Positions 1-7,224 of a DNA stretch of 16,263 nt are shown in pieces. Location: assembly GCA_000437555.1 (NCBI GenBank), contig FR901023.1, forward strand, positions 1,015 through 17,277. The letters are read 5' to 3'. The notes below the pieces were generated by a model that worked only from the letters and a program-made list of their open reading frames with translations, was not told where the DNA came from and ran no database searches. Made by a program: the position numbers and the translations under genes. Source of the DNA: Acidaminococcus sp. CAG:917. Lineage in GTDB: Bacteria > Bacillota > Clostridia > Christensenellales > CAG-917. Each line of letters starts with the position of its first letter. Within the stretch, counting starts at the first letter, position 1.

Positions 1-535
1 TTTGCTGATTCTGATTGGCGTTGGCGTTATTGTTGTTATTATACGTTCTGCCCGTTTCCACAGTGCCGTCAATGCCGCCTTTGGACATTTTGAGATTGAG
101 GTTGTTTAACGCCTTTTTATACTTCTCGTTTTCAGGTTCAATGGAAGAAGCGATTTCAAGCTGATTTTTACATTCCATAAACCAATTTTTGTTATAGTAA
201 ACTATCGACTGAAGATAATGCCATTCCGCATCACGGTAGCTTATATCGTCGAGAAGTTTTTGAGCTTCGTCAAAACGTCTGTCACCCAGCGCATTTCTGA
301 CGTCGTCCAAAGTGGAAGCTGCCTTTTGCGGTTCCGCCGCCGCAGTGACGATATCGATTGCTTCGGAAAACGCCACGTCAAGCTCTTGAAGCTGCTTGGC
401 GGCTTCCGCACCCGCGTCGCCCTCTAAGAACATATCATTTGACAGTTTATCCCTTTTGGCGTAGTAAGCCTGCTGTATTTCCTCTTTTGTGGCGGAGCGG
501 CTTACTCCCAAAACTACAAACGGGTCGTTATGCAT
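1..535 (-). CDS. J-domain-like protein with degenerate HPD and TPR-like region (3' end outside window)
   Basis: Reading leftward from ATG at 535-533, 178 codons are visible without a stop, so the C-terminus is missing. Residues 4-63 follow the J-domain pattern: DPFVVLGVSRSATKEEIQQAY resembles the usual start and helix II, and AAKQLQELDVAFSEAI resembles helix III. The HPD tripeptide that J-proteins use to stimulate Hsp70 is absent; the equivalent stretch reads DKLSND. Residues about 77-145 look like two TPR-type helical hairpins (RRFDEAQKLLDD, WFMECKNQLEIASSIEP), followed by an Asn/Gln/Ala-rich linker at 164-178. The start is set by an AGGAG site about 6 bases upstream. That site lies just outside the end of the preceding DUF5685 gene's coding frame only in part: the two genes overlap by 22 bases, which suggests translational coupling. 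Fold similarity is what I see; loss of Hsp70 stimulation is inference. Confidence 0.72.
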   Translation of the reverse strand, partial: MHNDPFVVLGVSRSATKEEIQQAYYAKRDKLSNDMFLEGDAGAEAAKQLQELDVAFSEAIDIVTAAAEPQKAASTLDDVRNALGDRRFDEAQKLLDDISYRDAEWHYLQSIVYYNKNWFMECKNQLEIASSIEPENEKYKKALNNLNLKMSKGGIDGTVETGRTYNNNNNANANQNQQ

Positions 536-1380
536 TTATCTTCTCCTTTTAATAACCTTTTAATCTGCATATCAATGCCGAGGTATACGATATTTGAAAG
601 CACACCTTCCGAAACTACTATATTCATTTTGTCGTATGCCTCTATTAAAGTATTATAACTTGTTTTCAGTAAAAATTCAACATCTTGAAGATGTTCTTTC
701 AAAAATGCCTCTTTTGAGACAGGTTTGCCGTATTTTGCGATAAACGGATTATACCTCTTTTTTTTGCAATCTTTCCACACGTCGTCCACGGCGTCGAAAA
801 GATATACGAGCTTGCCAAGCTCATAGGCAAATACTTTCGTGTTCTCGTCCGCGTTCGGAACAAGGTAGCATACGATTTTTTCGATTATATTTCCGAACGG
901 GTCGGCGGCTTTATCTATGCTGTCGCATTTTTCCTTTTCGAGTTTTCTCAGTTCGCCGTAACCCTGCTTTATCGAATTCCATACCTCGGGGCACCTTTTT
1001 TTAGCTCTTCTCATTCTTGAGTAAAGCCACGGCTTTAATAGCGCCCTGCCCTTTTGTCCGTCAATTACGTCGTCGGACAGTTTATAATATCCGAGCAAAA
1101 CTGTTATATCCGCAACCTTATAGGAAATATCGTCGGCGGCAACAAAGCTGCGTCTTTTGAGTGGATTTAGAATACAGGGAGCGTTTTTTATCTTGACGTC
1201 CTGCCCTTTCAGACTGTGCGCCAAAACGCTTAAAAAAGTAGTGTCGTAGTTGGTGCAAAGCCTCGTATGCGGCATTCCCGTCCTGCCCAGCGTCTTGCAA
1301 AGTCCGCAATAATAAGCCCGAAACAGAGTGAAATCTTTTATATACATATTCATCTTATCGGGGACGATATATCCGAACAT
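514..1380 (-). CDS. DUF5685 family protein
   Basis: 288 aa, opening MFGYIVPDKMNMYIKD, which I recognise as the start of DUF5685, a clostridial family of unknown function. The N-terminus has a conserved cysteine pair (YYCGLC, residues 23-28) and another Cys at 42. It is predicted to be mostly helical with no signal peptide or membrane segment. Two aspartate-rich motifs stand out: SDDVIDG (102-108) and LFDAVDDVWKD (194-204), the latter followed by KKKRYNPF. Their spacing and form recall the two Asp-rich helices of squalene/phytoene-synthase-like enzymes, but no activity is assigned here. ATG at 1380 has an AGGAG site that overlaps the trpS stop codon, and only 2 bases separate the genes. Its 3' end overlaps the J-like gene by 22 bases. 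Together these indicate one operon with trpS. Confidence 0.85.
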   Translation of the reverse strand: MFGYIVPDKMNMYIKDFTLFRAYYCGLCKTLGRTGMPHTRLCTNYDTTFLSVLAHSLKGQDVKIKNAPCILNPLKRRSFVAADDISYKVADITVLLGYYKLSDDVIDGQKGRALLKPWLYSRMRRAKKRCPEVWNSIKQGYGELRKLEKEKCDSIDKAADPFGNIIEKIVCYLVPNADENTKVFAYELGKLVYLFDAVDDVWKDCKKKRYNPFIAKYGKPVSKEAFLKEHLQDVEFLLKTSYNTLIEAYDKMNIVVSEGVLSNIVYLGIDMQIKRLLKGEDKCITTRL

Positions 1381-1382
1381 AA

Positions 1383-2384
1383 CTACTCCTTAACGACGAG
1401 CCCGAGTTTCTTGTAAACCTTTTCCACGGTGCGGCTGGCGATATATCTCGCCTTTTCCGCGCCTTTTTTTGCGGTTTCGGTAAGATATGCCTTATCTTTG
1501 ATAAGTCTCGCATATTCTTCTCTGACCGGTCTCAATCTTTCAATTACGGCTTCTGCGACATTTGTTTTGAAATCACCGTAACCGCGACCTGCAAACTCGG
1601 CTTCCGCCTCAGATATAGTTTTGCCCGTCATTTCGGTATAGATACTCAAAAGATTGGAAATACCCGGCTTTTCGTCGCTGAATTTAACTTCGTTTCCGCT
1701 GTCGGTAACCGCCCTTTTAAACTTTCTCATTATCGAATCAGGATCCTCTATGACGGAAATAGCCGCATTAGGGTCGGGGTCTGACTTGGACATCTTCGCC
1801 GTCGGGTCGGCAAGCGACATAATCTTTGCGCCCGTCTTGGGGATATATCCGTCCGGCACTGTGAATACGTCTCCGAATTGATTGTTGAACCTTATCGCTA
1901 TATCCCTTGTAAGTTCAAGATGCTGCTTTTGGTCTATTCCGACAGGCACGAGGTCTGTCTGAAAAAGCAATATATCCGCCGCCATAAGCACGGGATAGTC
2001 CATAAGCCCCATATTTATGTTATCGGTATGTTTTGCGCTCTTGTCTTTAAACTGCGTCATACGCTGAGCCTCGCCCACATATGTAAAACAGTTTAACGCC
2101 CACTGAAGCTGCGTATGCTCCGGGACGTGCGACTGAAAATAAAGTATGGATTTTTCAGGGTCAAGTCCGAATGCGAGATACTGCGCGAAAAAAGAAAGCG
2201 CGCGCTGTTTGAACTCCGTCGGATTTTGCCTGACGGTAAGAGCGTGAAGGTCGGCAATAAAATATACGCTGAGATAATCGTCCTGAAGCCTTAGCCAGTT
2301 TTTTACCGCTCCGATATAATTTCCTATCGTCATTATTCCCGTCGGCTGAATACCGCTCAATAATACTTTTTGTTCCTTAAACAT
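1383..2384 (-). CDS. trpS: tryptophanyl-tRNA synthetase
   Basis: 333 aa, the normal length of a bacterial TrpRS. It charges tRNA(Trp) with tryptophan in the cytoplasm, using ATP. Class I signatures are present: the HIGH-equivalent region GIQPTG...TIGNYIGA (residues 11-26) and the KMSKS loop AKMSKSDPD (196-204). Family-typical MDYPVLMAADILL (128-140) and VGIDQKQHLELTRDIA (148-163) line the Rossmann catalytic domain. The ATG at 2384 gives the expected short N-terminus before LLSGIQPTG; a weak AAAGGA site lies about 9 bases upstream. The stop is TAG, consistent with an intact RF1 gene in the same window. It is the first gene of a compact trio with DUF5685 and the J-like gene. I found no T-box leader in the 160-base upstream gap. 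Confidence 0.98.
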   Translation of the reverse strand: MFKEQKVLLSGIQPTGIMTIGNYIGAVKNWLRLQDDYLSVYFIADLHALTVRQNPTEFKQRALSFFAQYLAFGLDPEKSILYFQSHVPEHTQLQWALNCFTYVGEAQRMTQFKDKSAKHTDNINMGLMDYPVLMAADILLFQTDLVPVGIDQKQHLELTRDIAIRFNNQFGDVFTVPDGYIPKTGAKIMSLADPTAKMSKSDPDPNAAISVIEDPDSIMRKFKRAVTDSGNEVKFSDEKPGISNLLSIYTEMTGKTISEAEAEFAGRGYGDFKTNVAEAVIERLRPVREEYARLIKDKAYLTETAKKGAEKARYIASRTVEKVYKKLGLVVKE

Positions 2385-2436
2385 ACGTTAAATTCCTTTA
2401 TGCCTTAAGCTATGCCGCAGTTTACGGCGTGTTAGT

Positions 2437-2464
2437 TTTATAAATTTTCGCCCTCTCGAGTCAG
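2437..2464 (-). promoter_or_regulatory. putative sigma-A promoter for trpS
   Basis: On the minus strand CTGACT (4/6 to -35) is followed by 16 bases and TATAAA (5/6 to -10). It would start transcription near 2430, about 45 bases before the trpS ATG. The match is moderate, and readthrough from thrC remains possible because no clear terminator follows thrC. Confidence 0.33.
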
Positions 2465-2493
2465 TTTTGCCGATAAGCTATTCGCCGGCAAAA
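2465..2493. repeat. 8-bp inverted repeat between thrC and trpS
   Basis: TTTTGCCG (2465-2472) and CGGCAAAA (2486-2493) form a perfect 8-bp stem with a 13-base loop. It lies just upstream of the putative trpS -35. No U-tract follows on either strand, so I do not call it an intrinsic terminator. It could be an operator or RNA structure. Confidence 0.5.
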
Positions 2494-2505
2494 TTTATAG
2501 ACTTT

Positions 2506-2533
2506 CCTCTGCCCGGATTTAATTAAAACCGAT
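2506..2533. repeat. degenerate intergenic repeat, copy downstream of thrC
   Basis: CCTCTGCC, an 11-base spacer, then AAAACCGAT. The same two blocks in the same order occur upstream of thrC at 4202-4226 with an 8-base spacer. A further AAAACCGATAG is at 4075-4085. All copies are noncoding, and together they flank thrC. Confidence 0.45.
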
Positions 2534-2544
2534 AGAGTTAAAAA

Positions 2545-4023
2545 TTATTTTTCGGCGAAATTCAAAACCTCTTTTTCAATCTCGCTCTTTTCCACTACCT
2601 TGTCGTGAAGCACCTTTTTATCCTTAAGGTTTTTCAAGCCTTCGGGACGGTCGATTTCGATTTCGGTCTCCAGAAGCTCGGAAGCTTTAAATGCGTCGAG
2701 TTTCTTGTTTTTGCCCGTCACCGAATTGTATACGAAAAGCGGAAATTTATAAGGATTTGCCGTGGACAGCACCACAGTTGCCGTCTTGTCCTGCGTTTCG
2801 TCGATATAGTCGTAATAGACGCTCATGGCAACCGCCGTATGCGTATCCGTAGTATAACCGTATTCCTCCGCCGTCTCAAATATTGCGTCTGCCGTTTCTT
2901 CCTCGTCTGCCCAGCCCGATGCGAACACACCGTCGATTTTAGAGATATCGAAGATAAATTTTTTATTCTCTTTAAGGTCGCTATACAGTTTGTTGACCTC
3001 GGCGTCGTTTCTGTCCGTCGCCTCGAAAATGAGCCTTTCGAGATTGGAAGATATAAGTATATCCATAGACGGAGAAGCCGTCTTATAAAAATCTCTCTTT
3101 ACGTCATAAACTCCTTCGTGGAAAAAGTCGGAAAGAATCTTGTTTTTGTTTGAAGCGATAATGAGTTTGTTTATAGGCAATCCCATTTTATAGGCATAAT
3201 ATCCCGCCAGAATATCGCCGAAGTTGCCGGTGGGAACGACAAAATTTATCTTGTCGCCGCCCTTTATTTCGTCCGACGAAACAAGGTCGATATAGCTTGA
3301 AATATAGTAAGCTATCTGCGGAGCAAGCCTGCCCCAGTTTATCGAGTTTGCCGACGAAAGCTCTATGTTTCGCTTTTTTAGCTCCTCTTTTACTTCGGGG
3401 TCGGTAAACACTCTCTTGACGGCAGTCTGAGCGTCGTCAAAATTTCCCTTTATACCGACTACCTCGACGTTAGAGCCTTCCTGCGTTATCATTTGCAGCT
3501 TTTGCATATCCGATACCCCGTCGGAAGGATAAAATACCATAATCTTCGTTTTATCGACGTCTTTGAAGCCCTCTAAAGCCGCTTTTCCGGTATCTCCGCT
3601 CGTGGCAACCAAAATGAGTGTGGAAGAGCCGTCGCCTATCTTTGCCTTGCTTGCAGTCAACAGATAAGGCAAAAGCGTCAAAGCTAAATCTTTAAATGCA
3701 TAGGTCGGACCGTGGAAAAGCTCCAAAACAAAAAGATTGTCGTCAAGCTTGACTACGGGAGCGACTTCATCGCTGTCAAAACGGGAATAAGCTTTGTTTA
3801 CCATTCCCAGAATTTCGTCGTAGGTAAACTCGTCGAGATATTTTGAAAGAACAAACGCCGTCCTTTCGGCATAAGACATAGCCGCCATTTTATCTCTGTC
3901 GGCTTTTGTTATCTGCGGAAAAAATTCGGGAACGAAAAGTCCGCCTTCGTCGGATATTCCCATCGCAATCGCCTGTGCTCCGCTGACGATTTTGTTTTTG
4001 TTTCTCGTGCTTATATATTTCAT
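2545..4023 (-). CDS. thrC: threonine synthase
   Basis: 492 aa, the length of the longer bacterial/fungal-type threonine synthases. It converts O-phosphohomoserine to threonine with PLP, the last step of threonine biosynthesis. The N-terminal motif ISDEGGLFVPE (23-33) is family-typical. PLP would be held by Lys111 in GPTYAFKDLAL (105-115). SGDTGKAA (142-149) and VPTGNFGD (263-270) are the phosphate/cofactor-binding loops. The ATG at 4023 has GAGG 7 bases upstream and matches the usual MKYISTRN start. It stands alone between two noncoding gaps of 160 and 255 bases and is not clustered with other threonine-pathway genes in this window. No known riboswitch motif is recognisable in its leader. Confidence 0.97.
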   Translation of the reverse strand: MKYISTRNKNKIVSGAQAIAMGISDEGGLFVPEFFPQITKADRDKMAAMSYAERTAFVLSKYLDEFTYDEILGMVNKAYSRFDSDEVAPVVKLDDNLFVLELFHGPTYAFKDLALTLLPYLLTASKAKIGDGSSTLILVATSGDTGKAALEGFKDVDKTKIMVFYPSDGVSDMQKLQMITQEGSNVEVVGIKGNFDDAQTAVKRVFTDPEVKEELKKRNIELSSANSINWGRLAPQIAYYISSYIDLVSSDEIKGGDKINFVVPTGNFGDILAGYYAYKMGLPINKLIIASNKNKILSDFFHEGVYDVKRDFYKTASPSMDILISSNLERLIFEATDRNDAEVNKLYSDLKENKKFIFDISKIDGVFASGWADEEETADAIFETAEEYGYTTDTHTAVAMSVYYDYIDETQDKTATVVLSTANPYKFPLFVYNSVTGKNKKLDAFKASELLETEIEIDRPEGLKNLKDKKVLHDKVVEKSEIEKEVLNFAEK

Positions 4024-4074
4024 ATCGCAACCTCAGGCCCAAAGCCTCTCCTTGCCCGTTTGTTTTACCGCGAC

Positions 4075-4085
4075 AAAACCGATAG
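4075..4085. repeat. AAAACCGATAG motif in thrC leader
   Basis: Exact match to 2525-2535 downstream of thrC. It lies between two short GC-rich arms (ACCGCG at 4067-4072 and CCGCGG at 4089-4094) that can pair in the leader RNA. Function unknown. Confidence 0.35.
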
Positions 4086-4146
4086 TATCCGCGGCGAATA
4101 AAATTTATTTTTTGTATCTTATTTTGCGTCCGTCATAAAGCAGCGT

Positions 4147-4174
4147 ATTATCCCGTTTACATTAGCTAAGGCAA
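4147..4174 (-). promoter_or_regulatory. putative thrC promoter within an inverted repeat
   Basis: Minus-strand TTGCCT (4/6), 16 bases, GATAAT (5/6), predicting a start near 4140 and a leader of about 117 bases. The site overlaps an inverted repeat CCGTTT (4153-4158) / AAACGG (4173-4178), which could be an operator. Only moderate matches, so tentative. The rest of the 4024-4235 gap has no gene that I can support. Confidence 0.3.
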
Positions 4175-4201
4175 ACGGCATTAACGCAACGACGCGCCTG
4201 C

Positions 4202-4226
4202 CCTCTGCCTTTATGCTAAAACCGAT
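4202..4226. repeat. degenerate intergenic repeat, copy upstream of thrC
   Basis: CCTCTGCC, an 8-base spacer, then AAAACCGAT, paralleling 2506-2533. On the minus strand similarity extends weakly on both sides (roughly 35-40 bases). Confidence 0.45.
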
Positions 4227-4237
4227 TAAGTTTATAT

Positions 4238-4266
4238 AAAAGGCCCGTCATTTTAAATGGCGAGCC
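4238..4266 (-). terminator. intrinsic terminator after the P-loop gene
   Basis: About 12 bases after the TAG at 4279, the minus-strand RNA can fold GGCUCGCCAUUU against AAAUGACGGGCC: 12 positions with one G-U pair and one mismatch. UUUU (4241-4238) and further A/U sequence follow directly. This is a good end for the rpmE-to-P-loop operon. Confidence 0.72.
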
Positions 4267-4278
4267 TGCCTACTCTGC

Positions 4279-4686
4279 CTAAATAAATTTCTTTAAAAAT
4301 TCCGGCATTTCGGAAAGGTCTTTACTTGCCGTAACTACAAACTCTATGCTGGACTTCGCGCCCATTTCGCAAACCCATTCAAAAAATGTTTCCATATCCG
4401 CAACGTCTTTATTGCACATACGGTGCGCGCCGTCTATAAAAACTTTTGATACGTCGTTGTTGCAAGCTATAATACCCTTTATAAACCCTACGAGTTCGGC
4501 TTCGTTGAAAACCTCGCTTTCGGCAGTATTTATCTTTTTGACCTGATTTCTTATTTCAGGCATATATCTGTTCGTATCGCTCAAAAACACCACGATGCCC
4601 TTCGTTTTGTCGACTGCGGCGTTTACGGCGTCAATCATCTTTTTTGTTTTGCCTGAGCCCTTAGCTCCGTAAATAATTGTAATCAT
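4279..4686 (-). CDS. small P-loop NTP-binding protein of unknown function
   Basis: 135 aa, cytoplasmic. The Walker A motif GAKGSGKT (7-14) sits right at the N-terminus. A hydrophobic strand ending in Asp, KVFIDGAHRM (81-90), looks like Walker B with Asp85, but the usual following catalytic Glu is replaced by Gly. The overall shape (N-terminal P-loop, one RecA-like half, about 130 aa) recalls thymidine-kinase-like or kinase-type small P-loop domains, but thymidine kinase zinc cysteines and lasso are not seen, so I assign no reaction. ATG at 4686 has AGGGGTG upstream. It is 23 bases after the Re-citrate-synthase-like gene and is the last gene before an intrinsic terminator. Confidence 0.78.
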   Translation of the reverse strand: MITIIYGAKGSGKTKKMIDAVNAAVDKTKGIVVFLSDTNRYMPEIRNQVKKINTAESEVFNEAELVGFIKGIIACNNDVSKVFIDGAHRMCNKDVADMETFFEWVCEMGAKSSIEFVVTASKDLSEMPEFLKKFI

Positions 4687-4709
4687 AATTCACCCCTAAA
4701 TATTAAAAT

Positions 4710-6122
4710 TTATTCCTCGGTTTTCCTCGACTTGAGTTTAGACTTTAACATCTCATATCTTTTCGGGTCGATTTCCTTAATCATGGCTTTGAGTTCCGAG
4801 TCGCTCATCATCGTCGTCCTGCCCTCGGCATACTTAAGGTCAACCTTCTCCTTCATCTTGACGATAAGGTCGTCTTTCTTGTCGATTTTTTCCTCGTCGG
4901 ATAAATTATAATATTTATTTATCCAAAATGCAATACCCGCAAGCCCTGAAAAACTGTCGACAATTACTGTGGGCGGCCTGTTCAGTATTTTTTCGGTATC
5001 GAAAATATTGTAAATCTCCTGGTCCTTTAAAAGTCCGTCGGCGTGTATACCCGCTCTCGTCGCGTTGAAATTTCTTCCCACAAACGGAGTCTGAGGAGGT
5101 ATTTCGATTCCCATTTCGTTTTCGGCGTAATTTGCTATATCCGTTATGACGGACAGGTCCATACCGCCTTTGTGTCCTTTTATGGAAGCGTATTCGATTG
5201 CCATGGCTTCAAGCGGAGTGTTTCCCGTCCTTTCGCCTATACCTAAAATCGTTGTATTTACAGAGCTGCAACCGAATAACCAAGCCGTCGCGCTGTTTAC
5301 GACCGCCTTATAAAAATCGTTGTGACCGTGCCACTCAAGCTGTTCGCTGGGAACTTCGGCATAGTATTTAAATCCGTATATAATGCCCTGCACGCTTCTG
5401 GGCAACGACGCACCGGGATAGCTTACGCCATAGCCCATCGTATCGCAGGCACGGATTTTAATGGGTATACCCGTTTCCTGTTGAAGCTTCATAAGCTCGA
5501 TTGCAAAAGGAATGACAAATCCGAAAAAGTCCGCTCTCGTTATATCTTCAAAGTGGCATCTGGGTCTTATTCCCCTTTCAAGAGCCATTTTTACGACGCC
5601 GAGATATTTGTCGAGTGCCTGCTTTCTCGTCATATTCATTTTTTTGAAAATATGATAGTCGGAGCAGGAAACCAAAATTCCCGTCTCTTTGAGTCCGAAC
5701 GATTTTACAAGCTCGAAGTCTTTTTCGTTTGCCCTTATCCAGCTTGTGACCTCGGGGAACTTGTAGCCGAGTTCGAGACATTTTTCGACGGCTTTTCTGT
5801 CTTGATCGCTATACAGGAAAAATTCGCTCTGTCTCACTATACCGTTGGGTCCCGAAAGGCGGTGGAGCATCTTATAAATTTCCACGATGTTTTCCACGGT
5901 AAACGGAGAGCAAGATTGCTGTCCGTCGCGGAAAGTCGTATCCGTGATGTATAAATCTTTCGGCGTATCCATCTGAACCGTTCGGAAATTGAATGCCGTT
6001 TTCGGGATAGTGCCGTAAGCGAAAACTTTTCTAAACAAATTCGGTTGTGCTACGTCCTGAAGTGTCGGTTTATAAGCGTGTTCTTCCATTACGTTGCGAT
6101 TTCTGTTATATTTAACTAACAT
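4710..6122 (-). CDS. homocitrate/2-isopropylmalate synthase family enzyme, probably Re-type citrate synthase
   Basis: 470 aa DRE-TIM metallolyase. These enzymes condense acetyl-CoA with a 2-oxo acid. Visible motifs: DTTFRDGQQS (61-70, with catalytic Arg65 and metal-binding Asp66), metal-site HGHND (265-269), GIGERTGN (294-301) and FNATRAGIHADG (352-363). The C-terminal LeuA allosteric domain typical of leucine-pathway isopropylmalate synthases is absent, and no leu or lys genes are adjacent. A length near 470, the FRDGQQS form of the motif and the roughly 55-residue extension before the barrel fit the Re-citrate synthase group of anaerobic clostridia, which makes citrate from oxaloacetate. 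That substrate is inference. The start is firm: a perfect AGGAGG site overlaps the prfA stop, with a 9-base gap. It is co-transcribed with prfA and a P-loop gene. Confidence 0.85.
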   Translation of the reverse strand: MLVKYNRNRNVMEEHAYKPTLQDVAQPNLFRKVFAYGTIPKTAFNFRTVQMDTPKDLYITDTTFRDGQQSCSPFTVENIVEIYKMLHRLSGPNGIVRQSEFFLYSDQDRKAVEKCLELGYKFPEVTSWIRANEKDFELVKSFGLKETGILVSCSDYHIFKKMNMTRKQALDKYLGVVKMALERGIRPRCHFEDITRADFFGFVIPFAIELMKLQQETGIPIKIRACDTMGYGVSYPGASLPRSVQGIIYGFKYYAEVPSEQLEWHGHNDFYKAVVNSATAWLFGCSSVNTTILGIGERTGNTPLEAMAIEYASIKGHKGGMDLSVITDIANYAENEMGIEIPPQTPFVGRNFNATRAGIHADGLLKDQEIYNIFDTEKILNRPPTVIVDSFSGLAGIAFWINKYYNLSDEEKIDKKDDLIVKMKEKVDLKYAEGRTTMMSDSELKAMIKEIDPKRYEMLKSKLKSRKTEE

Positions 6123-6131
6123 AAAAACCTC

Positions 6132-7217
6132 CTATTCGACGTTTTCTAACAGTTTGTTTTGCACCGCGATTCTGAGAGCGGTTATCATTTCATCTATTTC
6201 ACCCAACATAAATTTGTCAAGACTGTAAAGGGTAAACCCTATGCGATGGTCGGTCACTCTTCCTTGAGGGAAATTGTATGTCCTAATTCTTTCCGAACGG
6301 TCTCCCGTGCCCACCTGAGCCCTGCGCTGCTCGGAATATTCTTTATCCGCCTGCGACTGATAGTAGTCGTAAAGCCTCGATTTCAATACTTTAAGAGCCT
6401 TTTCTCTGTTTTTTATCTGACTGCGTTCGTCCTGGCACTCGACTACGATGCCCGTCGGGATATGCGTCATTCTGATTGCGGATTCCGTCTTGTTTACGTG
6501 CTGTCCGCCCGCCCCCGAACTGCGATAGGTATCCACCTTTATATCCTTTTCGTTAAGCTCGACTTCGACGTCCTCGGCTTCGGGCAATACCGCCACGGTG
6601 ACGGTCGAGGTGTGGACTCTGCCCTGCGACTCCGTTTCGGGAACGCGTTGCACTCTGTGCACGCCGCTTTCATACATCAGTTTTCCGTATGCGCCTTTTC
6701 CCGTTATCATGAACACGGCCTCTTTGACGCCGCCCAGCTCTGACATATTCATAGATATATCTTCTGTCTTCCACCTGTTCTTTTCGGCATAGGCTTTATA
6801 CATCTTCATAAGCTCCGTTCCGAAAAGTCCCGCTTCGTCGCCGCCCGCGCCGGCTCTTATTTCCATAATAACGTTGTTATCTTCGTTGGGGTCTTTGGGT
6901 AAAAGCAGTACTTTCACGTTTTGCACGTCGTCGTCGCATTGCTTTAAAAGGCTGTCGTATTCGTCTTTAAAAAACTCTTTCAAGTCGGCGTCCTTTTCGG
7001 AAGCTATTGCCGCATCTAAGTCCTTAAGCTCCTGAAGATGTTTTTCCAAAACGAGATAGCCTTCCGCAATCGGCTCTAAATCTGCGTGTTCCTTGCTGAG
7101 CTTTTTGAACTCCGCCTGATTGGAAACCACTTCAGACTTAGCCAGCTCCGACGACAAAAAGTCGAAACGCTGTTTTATTTTATCCAGTTTTGAAAGCATA
7201 CCTTCACTTATCTTCAT
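6132..7217 (-). CDS. prfA: peptide chain release factor 1
   Basis: 361 aa, full-length RF1. It recognises UAA and UAG in the ribosomal A site and triggers peptide release. The codon-reading tripeptide is P-E-T (193-195, in [10 protein letters not shown]), the PxT form that separates RF1 from RF2. The catalytic GGQ is at 237-239 in [17 protein letters not shown]. The N-terminal helical domain and [11 protein letters not shown] (119-129) are intact. ATG at 7217 follows the TGA of the DUF1385-PrmC gene by 7 bases, and its Shine-Dalgarno GAGG overlaps that TGA, so the two are probably translationally coupled. Several genes here end in TAG, in keeping with a working RF1. The upstream gene supplies the enzyme that methylates Gln239. 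Confidence 0.98.
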   Translation of the reverse strand: MKISEGMLSKLDKIKQRFDFLSSELAKSEVVSNQAEFKKLSKEHADLEPIAEGYLVLEKHLQELKDLDAAIASEKDADLKEFFKDEYDSLLKQCDDDVQNVKVLLLPKDPNEDNNVIMEIRAGAGGDEAGLFGTELMKMYKAYAEKNRWKTEDISMNMSELGGVKEAVFMITGKGAYGKLMYESGVHRVQRVPETESQGRVHTSTVTVAVLPEAEDVEVELNEKDIKVDTYRSSGAGGQHVNKTESAIRMTHIPTGIVVECQDERSQIKNREKALKVLKSRLYDYYQSQADKEYSEQRRAQVGTGDRSERIRTYNFPQGRVTDHRIGFTLYSLDKFMLGEIDEMITALRIAVQNKLLENVE

Positions 7218-7224
7218 ATCAACC

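Noticed and set aside
2385..2544. T-box leader for trpS
   Set aside because: The gap is only 160 bases, and I see neither the conserved antiterminator bulge sequence nor a terminator before the start codon.
2605..3153. 182-codon plus-strand frame opposite thrC
   Set aside because: Shadow of a strongly conserved gene; the composition (many Arg, Phe, Val) is typical of antisense frames and no motif is seen.
5322..5954. 210-codon plus-strand frame opposite the Re-citrate-synthase-like gene
   Set aside because: Entirely antisense to a well-supported enzyme with all catalytic motifs; no start signal or recognisable domain.
6159..6743. 194-codon plus-strand frame opposite prfA
   Set aside because: Antisense shadow of RF1 coding sequence, with no independent evidence.
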